64,000 nt of DNA, taken from Sipunculus nudus (taxonomy: Eukaryota; Annelida; Sipuncula; Golfingiida; Sipunculidae). This document shows positions 9,797-22,690 of this stretch, one piece after another. Position 1 is the first letter of the stretch; every line of letters begins with the position of its first letter. The notes beneath the pieces were generated by a model. The model saw only the letters and a program-made list of their open reading frames with translations. It ran no database searches and was not told where the DNA came from. The stretch covers positions 13,271,488 to 13,335,487 of the forward strand of contig CM049320.1 in NCBI GenBank assembly GCA_026874595.1, in the 5' to 3' direction. Both the position numbers and the translations under genes were made by a program.

Positions 9797-12309
9797 CTAG
9801 AAAACCACAAATATGTAGGTACAGAAACAGGTCTACTGTTTCCTCTGGTCTCTCTATAATGCAACACACTTTGAGATGAGAATCTGTCACATCAGCCTGA
9901 CACTAACAGGAAAATGTGTTATGTTTACAAGGTAAAGTTAAGTATAGTTTACCAAATTGCTACTACTTAATAGCATGTTTGGATTGTATTGCTGACAGGT
10001 GTATTCACAAATATTTGCAAAATGTGAAGGTTGCATATCCTGTCAATATATAAGTTCACAGACCAATCCCAGAGATAAGGGTGACCATTTTTTTTAAGTC
10101 TTGGAAGGCTTGTTTGAGGATTACTCACTAGAGGGCAGCACACTATTAATCTCCTGCCTCCACTTGACATCACACAGAATCAGGATATTATGATGAAACT
10201 TTTACAACATGGCTGTCTGGCTAAGTTTACAAAAGTTATAATTTGTTAAGAATTTCAAATTTAAATCAACCCGTTCATTTAAATCATTCAGTGCATGCTG
10301 GATAAGCCAAATCTTCTGTATTTATAGCCTTGATAGTAAATTTTCTTACCATAATATTTGAATGCAAATAAAAATCTAGAGCTAAAAAAAATTAAGATCA
10401 CATAATCATGATATAAATGCAGAGAAAATACATGACACACATAATAAGTTAATTATGAAATAATATCAGGCCTGTTCATGACCATGGATTTTACTTGCAA
10501 ATTAACTCTTGGGCAAATAATGGACACCGTCACATCACAAAACCTCACCTACACATTTTGTATCTGTTCAGGTTGTATTTCACCATTAACACTTTTCTGG
10601 GTATACCAATACCAGTAACAGATCTGGAAATTGTTTTGTTAATATAACAGTCAGGCATACCTGACTAGTTAAAATTGATTCATATAACATGTATGAATAA
10701 TGTACTCCACCCATAGTTCATCCATATTCAGTTCTGCTGACATGAGGTCTTTGTTAGAGTTTGTCCAAAAGAACCTGAAGTTGGGTTGGAAGGATATCAT
10801 TTTTTCAATCATGATGAAGATAAACATTTTATCATGGTATAAACTGTGATATTTTATTATCAGAATCTGGTGCAGGAAGTCCAGCAATTTTGTTCATATC
10901 ACAGGCCATAACCTTTAGGTAATAATCCTGAAAGGGCGTATTTTTGGACCAAAACCATTGACGAAAATGCATATAATAACATCAAGATAATAGGGGAGTT
11001 AATGATGTGATAATACCAGCTGTAAGGTAGAATGATAATCCCAGATATCAGTTATAATCAAAAGCCTAACCTTAAGGACAAATTGGAAGTTTATAAGTCT
11101 TATAATCTCAAGATATACTCCGATATACACTTCAGTTCTAAATAAACAATTTGTATTGATCACAAAGTGGTTTCAGCTGCATTCTCTAGCTTTCAAATCA
11201 TGAGTAAATTCATTGCACAGTTTAACATTTTCATAAATATAAGGCATGCCCACCTGTAGTTGGTAAAAGAATCATTTTTTTTTTTTACAATAAATGTATG
11301 TATGTATGTATGCGCGGTCAGAACATGCCCCTACATCTGTCTATGAATGCAAGCATAACTATACAGACCAAATGGAAACTAGTGCTACCATATAGAAGTG
11401 ACTTTTAAAAAGTTTATAAATATAACCTGATCTGTGGCATCTAACCAGGACATCTTCTATAGAAGTTTAAAGCCACATCAATAATCCTACAAAACTGCGT
11501 CTCAAATATATCTGACTGCTGCTGAATAATTCGCATCATGTGATGTTACACCTAAGCACAGTGTTATGATTATATTATCTGGTACATCCTGATTCTTTGC
11601 TTCATTAATTAACTTCCTAGATCCCCGGTAAAGCTGTATATCAGGAAACCCAGGGGGATGACACTTCATGAGTCACATTCTCCAAATACAACGTAATAAT
11701 TAGTTTATATATTCTATTTATAAACTTTCATATTAGAATAAGATTTGGACATGTGTTCTTGGAATGCCACATTTAAAAATGAATATATACTTGATTTTGC
11801 AATATTTTGCCTTTAAGGTTTGCCTTGAAATTAAATTTTACTGTAATATAAATTATGCACAATTTTATATATTACCAGGAGTTTACTAATTAACAGCAAC
11901 AGGCAGGCAGCTTTTTATTATTTTGTTAAAAACTACTTTTTATTGGATAACTACAGGCATAATGACCGATTTGATTGATTAAATCAAATTTAATTGATGC
12001 AATTAGTTTTAATGTCAGTTTCATAATCATAATTAACTTTTTAATAATTAAGTTTTAATAATTTAGGAAAATGATACCATATCTTGAAGAGAATTTTAAG
12101 AAAATAATTTATGATATAAGAGACTGGCCAAGTTCACATGAATAGTCTACAAAAGCGATAGGGTAAATGACACGTATGTACTGATAAAATGCAAAAAATT
12201 AAATTATCTTTTTTTTAATGCAGAATGATAGAATGATCCTTAGACCTGTCTTGTAAAGGTAGTTTCTGGGATAACTGATGGTTTCAGGAATGATACTATA
12301 AACTTTATC
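9797..12309. other. Probable TNK2-like intron 1, no features recognised
   Basis: AT-rich sequence with short T and TA runs and a (TATG)n tract near 11295-11312. No coding exon with splice sites, no structural RNA and no clear repeat pair with the rest of the window was found. Confidence 0.4.
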
Positions 12310-12545
12310 TATTTTACATAGATTGTACGACAAGTTATAATAACTAATCCGGGCATTCTCTTTGGCTCAGATAGTGGCATTTTGGAGTCTGCAAAGGTGG
12401 AGGAAATTATAGAACAAAGAGAAAACACTGACCTTGTACTGACCACTACAACACACTTACATGGCTATGCCAGGGATCATACCTGGGTTGACAGCGGAGA
12501 GGGCCAAGCATTTTACCACTCTCCTGTCCAGGCCACCAATATAAA
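12310..12545 (-). mobile_element. tRNA-derived SINE (family S1), diverged copy
   Basis: It aligns by eye along its whole length with 22450-22685. Shared blocks are GGTGGAGGAAA, AGAGAAAACACTGACCTTG, the box-B-like region (minus strand AACCCAGGTATGATCCC), GCATTTTACC and CTGTCCAGGCC. The tRNA-like head is at the right end and the 3' tail at the left (TTGTACAATCTATGTAAAA on the minus strand). The GGAGGAAACC...GAGAAAACC core is a motif familiar from molluscan SINEs. A 64-codon frame over it is incidental. Confidence 0.7.
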
Positions 12546-13284
12546 TAGAAGTTATATCAACTTTCAAGCTAAATAAATCTATCCACCACAAGACCCCAAA
12601 TCAATGGTCATGGTATTTATGCAAATCCTGGAAGTGGGGGTATAAGGTATTTTAAATTAGGTAGAGTCTTACAAGGGTAACACGGCAGATAAATCTGCGA
12701 TTCATTTCAAGCAGTGGAGCACAGGAAAAATAGAAGTGGCCGATCATGACATTCAATATATCCCTGTACTTATCAGAGTGACCCCTGGTGTAGACCAGGG
12801 TGACTCCTGTATCTCCCCCCTTTACTGGTGGTGTATAGAGGGCCCTTATCAACCCCCCTAGCAGCACAGCAGTCATTACCACAGAAGGCCATTTGTCTTC
12901 CATCTAGAACTTGGTAGGTCATAACAGAACATATCTTACTGACAGATAAAGAAGGAATTCCAAAAATTATTCTATCAAGTCACACTCAGTACATGACAAA
13001 AATTCAAAATTTTTTTATGGAGATATTTCTTGTTTGTATTGAATTCATCTTTTTAGGGAAATTTTAATTTCCTGGAATCTACTTTGACTATGTCCATATA
13101 TGATGACTCTTAAATAACAGGGTAGCATTTTTGGTATATTTTTGGTTTATATTAGGAAGCAAGTTTATCTACTGCGTAAATTAAAACACAAGCTATAGCT
13201 TGGGTCATCAATATAATATCAGAGACAGTAGCTTGAGCCATGACAAATTACAAGCATGTTGAATGCTGTTTCCCCGTTAATGTA
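12546..13284. other. Unannotated stretch with an 83-codon open frame
   Basis: A minus-strand open frame at 12652-12903 encodes 83 residues with no recognised domain, no splice context and no neighbour support. It may be repeat-derived or chance. Nothing else is seen. Confidence 0.3.
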
Positions 13285-13670
13285 TCCAGCATAGGACTGC
13301 AACAATAAATGTCTCACAATACAATAAACATTGCGATACATCACTCACAATATGATACACAATGATTAACACATGTAAGTATAATACCAGGGTACATTCA
13401 GAATCAAATTCACCACTGCTCTTTGTTCAAGTTCGCCATGTCTTTGCGTAGATGCTTCGTTAGTAATGATCCATGAAACAGCTGCTTCCATTTGTTTGCT
13501 CGTGCTGTGGACGTTTTTTTTTCATTGACTATTATTAAAGCTAGAGGTTGCAAAAAAATGGTTGACTTTCTGTTGCATGGTAATATATAAACATGTATCC
13601 ATACAGGATCATCTGACAATAAAGATACAGCATTTCACGTTGTATTGTGATGTATCGGGCACCAGTGAAT
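13285..13670. mobile_element. hAT-like non-autonomous DNA transposon remnant
   Basis: The left end TAGGACTGCAACAATAA...TCTCACAATACAATA and the right end (minus strand) GGTGCCCGATACATCACAA resemble the TAGGGNTGYAACGATAC-type termini of animal hAT elements. Both ends carry the CAATACAA/GATACA words typical of that group. The 69-codon minus-strand frame inside shows nothing recognisable. Ends are diverged and no clean 8-bp target duplication was found. Confidence 0.45.
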
Positions 13671-16659
13671 CTTTCCAGCTATTATTCAGAATATAGAGTT
13701 TGATAAAGTTTGTGTTCATGCACACTCCTTCAAAATCAGGGTGCCCAGTACTGTATATTTATAAAGTAAATGATTCATCTCTAACAAATAAACAGTTAGT
13801 AAGCAGAGGCTAAACTGCTGATTTTGCAAATTACTGCAATAATTAGTACAGTCACAGCAATGCATATGGCTATGTTGTTAAAATTCATGCTCTCTTGGAT
13901 ACAGAATTGGGAAAACCCAAAAGTACAGCAAGAATAAGAATGGTTGTACCTACTGAATGTGTTCTATGTCCCTTGAATCAGATTTTCCTGCACACCAAGG
14001 CTGAGCATTCCTTCTGCCTATTGTTAATCTTTTTTTCTGTGAGTGTGACAGGCTTTATGCTCATAGTTTTTTGAGCGATCAAAAGTACTACCACTAACCT
14101 TAAGATGTTCTACGTTCATACAGCATCTGTAAGTACTCACTGTGGATGTTGGTATAATCTGAAGTCTGAGCAGCCAGGCATGAAAACTTAGTCTCATACC
14201 CTATTAAACTGTGAGTGTCAACAAGCATCCCTGTAACCTAAGTGAAAGTTGTTCTGTGCCGGTGCTACTGGATACTTCCAGATGCTGTGAGGAACTGATA
14301 AAACCCTGACAGGAATGAGATAACAACACTGTGACAGCTATGCAGCCAGCCTGAGACCTCTCATCATCATGTGATGACCCTGATGAGGATCTCTTGGTAT
14401 AAGGACTTTAGCAGCATTTTGCCCCACTAACATTAAGAGTTTATTGACCTGTCAGAGTTGCATGCTACCATATGCAGAGAATCATGTGCACCCTACATCT
14501 TTCAATCATCAATTAATTTTTATGACACCTGGTGGCTTACAGGTAAGCCGTCACTTAAAAATTAACCAGACAGATTGTGTGGAAAAGACTCCATTATAAC
14601 ACAAAATATTTGTAAAGATCTCTGCATGGATGTTTAATTTCTAAAGACATACAAGTGTGTATGACGTGGGATATATATATATATATATATGGATGATAAC
14701 CAGCTTGTGTGTGGCCTAAGAAATAATTGGTTACAAAAGAGATTGGAGTTAAAATTTTTGTTTGTACCTACACATGTGCTTGAGTGTTAATTCTTCACTC
14801 ACAGCAAACTGACATGATTACAACCTTACAGGATTATTACAAGGATTCCAATCACAAACATGATGGATGGCCATCATAGTGCAGGCAACACCAGGAATAA
14901 CTTGGTCTCTGGGCGGTAAAACCCTGGGAATGAAAATTTAATACTTGTAAAGTCCCCATTATATATATGTGTAGTATCCATTTACTAGAATGATTCTAAA
15001 TAACTGTATTAATAGAAGTCAACTAATTCATTCAAGGCTGTATTGATCATCACTCAGTTAATAATAGCTAGGCCTGAGATCAGAGTGATTTAAGTTAAAT
15101 CCTGTTGAGTTATTATCAACTAAAATGCTTTTCATGTATTGCATCAACTGTTTAATTTGGACCAATTTAATTATTCAATTATTATGGTGATGTTTCTGAC
15201 ATGGGTTAAAGCTAAATTACTTATTTTTACTGAAGTGACATATTGGTGACAATTGACAGCTCTGTACTCATAAATACATACACAACCAGAAGGTAGCCAG
15301 AGACCACGTATGTATAATTACCTAAACCAACATTCTGGATGGAACCAGATCCATAATATTACTAGGATGCAGATGAAACCTTATTGAATGCTACCTGGGA
15401 ACCAGTTATATATGGATCGCAGAGAAATATGATTTAAATGAGAAATGTGTGTCATGCCTCACCAACTATAGGGTTGTATCACAGGCCAGCCCTGCTTGTC
15501 ACAGGCCAGCCCTGCTTGTCAGAACAAGGATGGGCTGGCCCTAATATCAGTGAATGATGATGCCCTTCCTGTCCATCAATATACAATAACCCCCCCCCCC
15601 CCCCACCGTCTTGTAATAGTAAAGAATTCTTTTAATTAAGAATCAAATATTATGATGATCCAAAATTTAATGGGTTGTTTTCTTGGGTGTTACCCAAAAC
15701 CTCTATACAGTTTGATCAAAAACTGCTCACAACCTGAGGAGTAAAGTTGCTAAGAGATAAACCAGACTAATTAAAGTTATATATGATGATAAACACAATG
15801 CCTGCAGGTGTGGGTTTAATTACTAGCAATGCCTGCAACTTACAGAAATCTATAATACCCTGTCATTATATCATTGTTCCACCAGTCATTATAATTTAAA
15901 ATTGAACTAAGCTATAATAGGAACTGTTCTCAGCATCCACTTGGTAAGGAATTAGTTATATTTCTAAAGGATTATTGTTGATTTATAATATGTATAATTA
16001 AGTTTTTATATTCCTGCGAAACAATCCTTGAATTTTGTGTCATATGCCACTGATTCATGTATTGGCAAAATTATGGTTTCTAAGGTAAAACTGTTGTAAA
16101 AGAATTAAAAAAAAATTAAATAACTATTTCACTATTTCTGTGATATTCCACAGACAGGGAGGGTTTTTTTTTATTTAAAATAGTCATTTAACCTTTGTTA
16201 ACACACCTTTCAGTTAATTATTATAAACAAATATATTTGAATGTAAAAGAGACATTTAGTACTAAACTTGATGGATAGGTGTCAGCACATCACTGACCAG
16301 TGCTAGAGAGGTCTTTTTTTAATTTTTTTTGCACAAGAGTTCAAGAGTAAAGAACACTATTCAAGTCAAACATGCACCATTAATATTTTCTAAGCAACAT
16401 TTCTATGATTTTATTATTTTGGCAAAAGTCAAACTAAAGTTCATACAATTAGAAAGAAAATAAATTTGATTACTGTCACATGAATCTAAAACTTCCTAAT
16501 ATGTTAAGCACCTTCTAGCACAATAGCACACACATTCTTCAAGTTCCAATCCATATGTATCTGCCAAGAAGCCCAGATTGGCAACAAACCTATTATGAGC
16601 TTCCTGGTACTATAATACCGTGAATACAGTAAAACACATAATCTTCACTTGATTCTGTG
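13671..16659. other. Intronic/intergenic stretch with simple repeats
   Basis: It contains a short TA tract (14671-14690), a 20-bp direct duplication (CACAGGCCAGCCCTGCTTGT, 15481-15520) and a poly-C run (about 15589-15604). No gene, structural RNA or larger repeat is recognised. Confidence 0.4.
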
Positions 16660-17994
16660 TGTGTGCATGTTCATTAGAAGGGTCCAGTCCTATACTTTTT
16701 AACCCTCACTTAGTATATTCACTTGATTCTGTGTGTGTGCATGTTCATTAGAAGGATCCAGTCCTATACTTTATAACCCTCACTTATTATATTCACTTGA
16801 TTCTGTGTGTGTGCATGTTCATTAGAAGGATCCAGTCCTATACTTTTTAACCCTCACTTAGTATTTTCACTTTATTCTGTGTGTTCATGTTCATTAGAAG
16901 GATCCAGTCCTATACTTTTTAACCCTCACTTGTTATATTCACTTGATTCTGTGTGTGTTCATGTTCATTAGAAGGATCAAGTCCTATACTTTTTAACCCT
17001 CACTTAGTATATTCACTTGATCCTGTGTGTGTGCATGTTCATTAGAAGGATCCAGTCCTATACTTTTTAACCCTCACTTAGTATATTCACTTGATCCTCT
17101 GTGTGTGCATGTTCATTAGAAGGATCTAGTCCTATACTTTTTAACCCTCACTTATTATATTCACTTGATTCTGTGTGTGTGCATGTTCATTTGAAGGATC
17201 CAGTCCTATACTTTTTAACCCTCACTTAGTATATTCACTTGATCCTGTGTGTGTGCATGTTCATTAGAAGGATCTAGTCCTATACTTTTTAACCCTCACT
17301 TATTATATTCACTTGATTCTGTGTGTGTGCATGTTCATTAGAAGGATCCAGTCCTATACTTTTTAACCCTCACTTATTATATTCACTTGATTCTGTGTGT
17401 GTGCATGTTCATTAGAAGGATCCAGTCCTATACTTTTTAACCCTCACTTGTTATATTCACTTGATTCTGTGTGTGTTCATGTTCATTAGAAGGATCTAGT
17501 CCTATACTTTTTAACCCTCACTTGTTATATTCACTTGATTCTGTGTGTGTTCATGTTCATTAGAAGGATCAAGTCCTATACTTTTTAACCCTCACTTAGT
17601 ATATTCACTTGATCCTGTGTGTGTGCATGTTCATTAGAAGGATCCAGTCCTATACTTTTTAACCCTCACTTAGTATATTCACTTGATCCTCTGTGTGTGC
17701 ATGTTCATTAGAAGGATCTAGTCCTATACGTTTTAACCCTCACTTATTATATTCACTTGATTCTGTGTGTGTGCATGTTCATTAGAAGGATCCAGTCCTA
17801 TACTTTTTAACCCTCACTTAGTATATTCACTTGATCCTGTGTGTGTGCATGTTCATTAGAAGGATCTAGTCCTATACTTTTTAACCCTCACTTATTATAT
17901 TCACTTGATTCTGTGTGTGTGCATGTTCATTAGAAGGATCCAGTCCTATACTTTTTAACCCTCACTTATTATATTCACTTGATTGTGTGTGTAT
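16660..17994 (+). repeat. 74-bp minisatellite, ~18 units, with higher-order structure
   Basis: GTCCTATAC recurs every 74 bp (16687, 16761, 16835 and onward; one unit is 72 bp). Unit landmarks are TATTCACTTGATTCTGTGTG, GTGCATGTTCATTAGAAGGA and TTTTTAACCCTCACTTA. Variants at three sites (GATCCAGT / GATCTAGT / GATCAAGT, ATTCTG / ATCCTG, and ending TTAGTA / TTATTA / TTGTTA) show that units 5-10 (16935-17378) and units 13-18 (17527-17970) are the same six-unit series with only two or three differences, offset by exactly 592 bp (8 units). Confidence 0.95.
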
Positions 17995-20234
17995 GCATGT
18001 CTGCCAGATTTCTGAAGAACAATATCACAGATGTCATTGTAATTAAAGAATAGATTTGTATTGTGAAATCTGCAAGTAATTAAATGTTTGTGAAAATCCA
18101 AGCATAAATAAGCTTGGAATGAGTGTGAAGCATGTGACAATATGGCCATATTTGAACACTCTTCGTCCATATCTGAACACTACCTTCGGTGCAGGGTTTG
18201 CATCACAATAGGGGATGCTTTTTGAAATTTTTATTTTAGTCAGTAGAATTCAAAATTTTATTCCCTATCCCTGAGTTTCCATCCTGTTCAGTGCCTTTTG
18301 TCACTAATTTGGTCATTTATTTTTTCATTGTCACACAGTTATAGAATTATACTCATTTTATTATTATCACCAAAACACAATGAGCAGCCAATAGTGACAG
18401 GCTGACAGCAGTTGTCTATTCCTGGGGAGATCCATGATCATGTTGTTATATGTAGCTTGTGTGAGCAAATTCTGACTTTACAATGAAACTGGTTAAACAA
18501 TTCACTGTCAAAAAGATATGTAAATCAAATCTTGTGACTTTTGTCCATATTTCCAACATTTCATCTTAGGAAAGTCCACATCCAAAATTTTTTATCTAAA
18601 TTTTGATATAAACAAACTTATCTACATAAAAGAATATATGCCTTATGACCCAAATATCACTTTTTCATGAACATTAGTTTTATTTCAGAGGACAAAATAA
18701 CATGCAAAACAAGAAATCACAGACACTATCTTTTCAGTTCAAAAGCCAATAATAAACTTACTCCAATGTTACAGAATATTAAGTTTTCATATAGAGAAGC
18801 TTGTAATATCACTCAATCCCGTAGGCAGTCACAAACAAAATATGAGAAGAATTTTTTTTGGCTTGCCAGGATCCACATGCGTATTTCACAAATTGATCAA
18901 AAATAAAAGGTCAAATTAGGAAAACAGAGCCATTAAGCACACATCTAGCAGATGTTTTTGATGTAATTTTGCTTCTAGAATTACCACCCCCACTGTGAAG
19001 ATATTATTGCTCCATTAACGTTACCAATTGCCTCCTATTATGGCCTGTGTAGTGTGTATTACCCTTGTTAGGATGGAACTTAAAACCATGTGTTTCATAC
19101 CAGGAACTGTTACAGCAGCTGAAATGTAAATCTGTGGCAGAGAAAAACGCCACCAAATCTTTGATCTTATTATATTTACATGGCAAACAGGGAGGTTGTT
19201 TTCCATTTTAGACTTGCCAAATACCTATAACGGCACTGAAAATGATGGGCTGAACATTGCGTTGAAGAAATAATCTGCCAGTTACATCTGTAAGAGCACT
19301 CAGAAAGATGGATAATGCATTAACGTGAAGAAATTCTGTGTTTATTTCACTGAAACAGCTGTGACTGTGGACCATAATCTTGATCTAAATCTGGTGCTTG
19401 TGTCTTCAAAATGAGCAGCTACCCCCTTCTTTTAAAACCAGTTATTCATGTACCTTTTCTAAAGATTGTATGTGATTTCTGGCATACTTTGCATACTTAT
19501 TAATGAACTTTATATGTAATTCCTTTTAAGAAATGTTCTAATAACGCCTCTGTGATAGATGTTTGAGCTTGTTTATACACAAGCTGTAAGTAAACACAGC
19601 TTTATTGACAAACTTGTTGCAAAACACCCTTCGCAAAACTCTGGTTCATCTGACTTCCACCAGGTGTCCTTGTTCAATTAGTTTGGATTATTTTGATGGC
19701 TCCCCCCATATGTTACAAACATGTGAATATAAACTTAACAAACAGCTTGTGTGGGATTGACATTTTTTGACATATATTTTTATGAAAGGTTCAAAGATAA
19801 TCATTAGTAAGTATACATCAGATATTGGAATAAGCCCCTTTAATCTTTCTATAGTAAACCAGAGCTGTGCTGCTTCACTGTCTGACAGCCCTGAATGCTG
19901 TCACTTATTAAAATCTTCACTGCGAATTGTCATATATACAAATGTATACAAATCTATGTGTGAGTCTGTGTGTCCAATATCTCAAGCCTGTCATGGTTTC
20001 CAATCATTATTACTACTTTTTGGGGTGAATCAGTGTGACTGTGCACCTTGCTAAATAATTTTAATGATTTTCAAGACTAAGTTTGTAATTTGACCATTAT
20101 TTTTGGGTATATGTTTATACACAAAGATAATAAATATTTGGCTTGGGTCTGGTGATAACAATATCTATATCAGGAGTATTCTTCACAGTTCTTATGATTG
20201 ATAATTATGGGACCATTACTGGTAGTACAAGTTA
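17995..20234. other. Unannotated AT-rich stretch
   Basis: Several 60-95-codon open frames occur but none has splice support, domain motifs or compositional bias. No repeat shared with the rest of the window was noticed. Confidence 0.35.
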
Positions 20235-20635
20235 GTGGTGTTACAATACACTGAAAAATCAATCCACTGAATTGCAAGTTGATTCAATTGTAATTGGTTA
20301 TTTATCTCATGTCGATAATCATTTTTTTCACATGTACCATCCTGTAGTCCTCAGTTAGCTCTCAAATTTGATGGAGCAGTTTGTGATGTCTAAGTTCTTC
20401 ATCGCATAAATGTGCCCTATATCTACTAAACATGTTCAATGTTCGACCACTCAACTAGCATCAAAACATATTTTTCTTTCATGTGAAAAAATTTACTAAC
20501 ATCCGTTTTTGTAAAATTGCTTTTATTTTTTAAAAGGTTTGAAATATAGAACTTAAGCAAGAATTGAATAAAAGGTTAGGAATTGATAATTGAATCGATT
20601 CTAAGGGCCCTGACAATTAACAGGCCTAGTTTCAG
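20235..20635. mobile_element. hAT-like MITE, copy 1
   Basis: It aligns with 53893-54345. The shared left end is GTGTTACAATACACTGAA (copy 2 GTTACAAATTACAATACGCTGAAG). Shared internal blocks include GACCACTCAAC, ATTTTTCTTTCAT and TTTGTAAAATTGCTTTTATTTT. The shared right end is AATTGAATCGATTCTAAGGGCC...ACAGGCCTA. TAGGGGTGTTACAA/TAGGCCTGT-type ends suggest hAT. No transposase is encoded. Confidence 0.6.
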
Positions 20636-21234
20636 TGGTACATTCTGCGAAGTACAGTACTGATTCTTCTATGCTCATAAACCCAGCAGAAATGTCAATG
20701 TCTTTGACAGAATGATTTTCAAATGTTTTAAATTTATTCAAAATAATATAAACTATATTTTAAATGTTCCCTCGCAGTTCCTTAGCAGGGTGGTAATTGC
20801 TCAAGTCTAAGTCATGTATAATATCAAGTTCTTGAGTCTAAAAATTGCTTTTTCTTTCAGCACTTTTTGATTCAAACAGTTCTCATTGAAAGAATAAAGA
20901 CCAAAAGATTTGTAAACTCTAATGGATGTCATCCAAACAGATGGCATCATGAATCACATTTATAAAATGTGCAATAACCTTAGTTTATTATATCTTTGTA
21001 TATATGTTCAGTCTGAAATATATAGTTTATAAACAGCTTACCTAATCAAAGTTCAAGGTGTGTGAATGTGAGAACATAATATTGAGAATATAACAAGTAT
21101 TGAAGGAATTGCTGCTGGGGTGTTGTGAACACAGTGATCCAATGCTCATAAAGGCATGTTTGGATTTGTTTATGTAGCAGCAGCATATCAATTGACACAG
21201 TTCACACTACAGGGATAGAAATGTTTTAAAATAC
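20636..21234. other. Unannotated stretch
   Basis: Nothing recognised; AT-rich with no supported exon. Confidence 0.35.
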
Positions 21235-21663
21235 TGACTTGCGGCTGCCATAAGTGGCTTAAAGAAATAACTTGCGTCATGAAAACTTAACTAGCAAACA
21301 ACTTGGTGGCCCATCATCCTTGCAGGATTTGAGATGCATGACTTGGTGACGTAGTTCAAGGCGCTGTGTGTGCTGACATCTCATGCCACATGTGGTAACG
21401 ATTATACAGTCGGTAGCATAAGTTAAAAACCACGGCAGGAGAGTAGCCTAATGTCACAATGACGGAACACGATCATGAATGCAAACAGAAACATCCGGGT
21501 TTGGCAGGTTGGCGCCGCAACGTGCAAGACATAAGGATGACGATGACAAATAATTGAAATATATACAATCACAACTGAAGGGCTTTAATTTTTTTCATGG
21601 CCATTTTCAACATATATCGGTCTATGTACGTGACGGTTAGGCACTTGCGGCTGCCGCAAGTCA
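21235..21663. mobile_element. ~430-bp MITE with TGACTTGCGGC termini
   Basis: The left end TGACTTGCGGCTGCCATAAG (21235) and the inverse of the right end TGACTTGCGGCAGCCGCAAG (ending 21663) match at about 20 of 24 positions. The right terminus is itself a perfect hairpin (CTTGCGG-CTG-CCGCAAG, 21644-21660). No coding capacity was found and no unambiguous target duplication was identified. Confidence 0.5.
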
Positions 21664-21904
21664 ATCTTTAACTCAGGTTGCGTTGATGGATAAAAGCTTG
21701 CATTGCGTGTTTGTATTATAATTTTGACCCCTGCACTACATGTTGTTGCCAAATAAGCAGATAGGAGGTACATCAGACCAGTCAAACTGCTCTTCAGATG
21801 AAGTATAAACAATGGTCTGGACAGATGCACCTGTGGTGATCATAAAGGGGTCCATTCCATTATCCGATGTATATTAATCGAAGTAATTCCTTGAACCTTT
21901 TATG

Positions 21905-22190
21905 AATATAGACGGGGAAACACTGATCGATCTGTAAACAGGCTGTTTGTTTTGTTTATATTCAAGGTTTATAACATGTGGGGAAACACTGATCCAACTG
22001 TAAACAGGCTGTTCGTTTTGTTTATATTCAAGGTTTATAACATATGGGGAAACACTGATCCAACTGTAAACAGGCTGTTCGTTTTGTTTATATTCAAGGT
22101 TTATAACATGTGGGGAAACACTGATCCAACTGTAAACAGGCAGTTCATTCTGTTTATATTCAAGGTTTATAACACGTGGGGAGGGATATA
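21905..22190. repeat. 66-bp tandem repeat, ~4.3 copies
   Basis: GGGGAAACACTGATC recurs at 21914, 21980, 22046 and 22112, with a diverged fifth start at 22178, an exact 66-bp period. Because 66 is a multiple of three, frames on both strands stay open (22-residue periodic peptides on each strand). That openness is a consequence of the period and is not evidence for a protein. Confidence 0.9.
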
Positions 22191-22439
22191 TAATCTGAAC
22201 AGATTTAGTAAAGTCTTCTGACAGGAAGTCAGAGGAACAAGGGTTTACAAAGGCCATTTTATATTTTTACAACTAATGACCTTTGAACTTCTGCACTTAT
22301 CCAACAAACCAACTCAGATTACATGGGTTTTCCATTTTTCCATATGGCTGTGTTTACCAACAGCTTGTAGATAAACAAGCTCAAACATCTATCACAGAGG
22401 CATTATATAAATTTTCTATTAATCTGCAGGAAATGTACG

Positions 22440-22690
22440 TGAATAGTTGGTTTCAATATAAACTTATTTATTTTACAAGGATTGTACAAATAGCTATTAT
22501 AACTATTCAGGGCACTCTCCATGGCTCGGATGATGGGGTTCGGTAGTCTGTATAGGTGGAGGAAACCGGAAAACCCAGAGAAAACCACTGGCCTTGGACG
22601 GGCAACTACAACCCATTCTCATAGCCACACCGGGGATCGAACCTGGGTCGCCAGCATTTTACCCCTCAACTGTCCAGGCCAAAATAGTTG
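22440..22690 (-). mobile_element. tRNA-derived SINE (family S1), best-preserved copy
   Basis: On the minus strand the head at the right end carries an intact pol III box B (GGTTCGATCCC at about 22632-22642) and a box-A-like segment (TGGACAGTTGAGGGGTA). The molluscan SINE core follows (GGTTTTCTCTGGGTTTTCC, GGTTTCCTCCACC). The tail is TTGTACAATCCTTGTAAAAT running into AAATAAATAAG, and it is shared with copies at 12310 and 56380. The family can be compared with published molluscan tRNA-SINEs; which one it is cannot be decided here. Confidence 0.8.

Noticed and set aside
16660-17994. CRISPR-like array
   Set aside because: Units are contiguous 74-bp repeats without unique spacers, in an animal genome.
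21874-22257. 127-codon open frame with 22-residue periodic peptide
   Set aside because: The 66-bp tandem period keeps frames open on both strands; no start context, splice site or domain.
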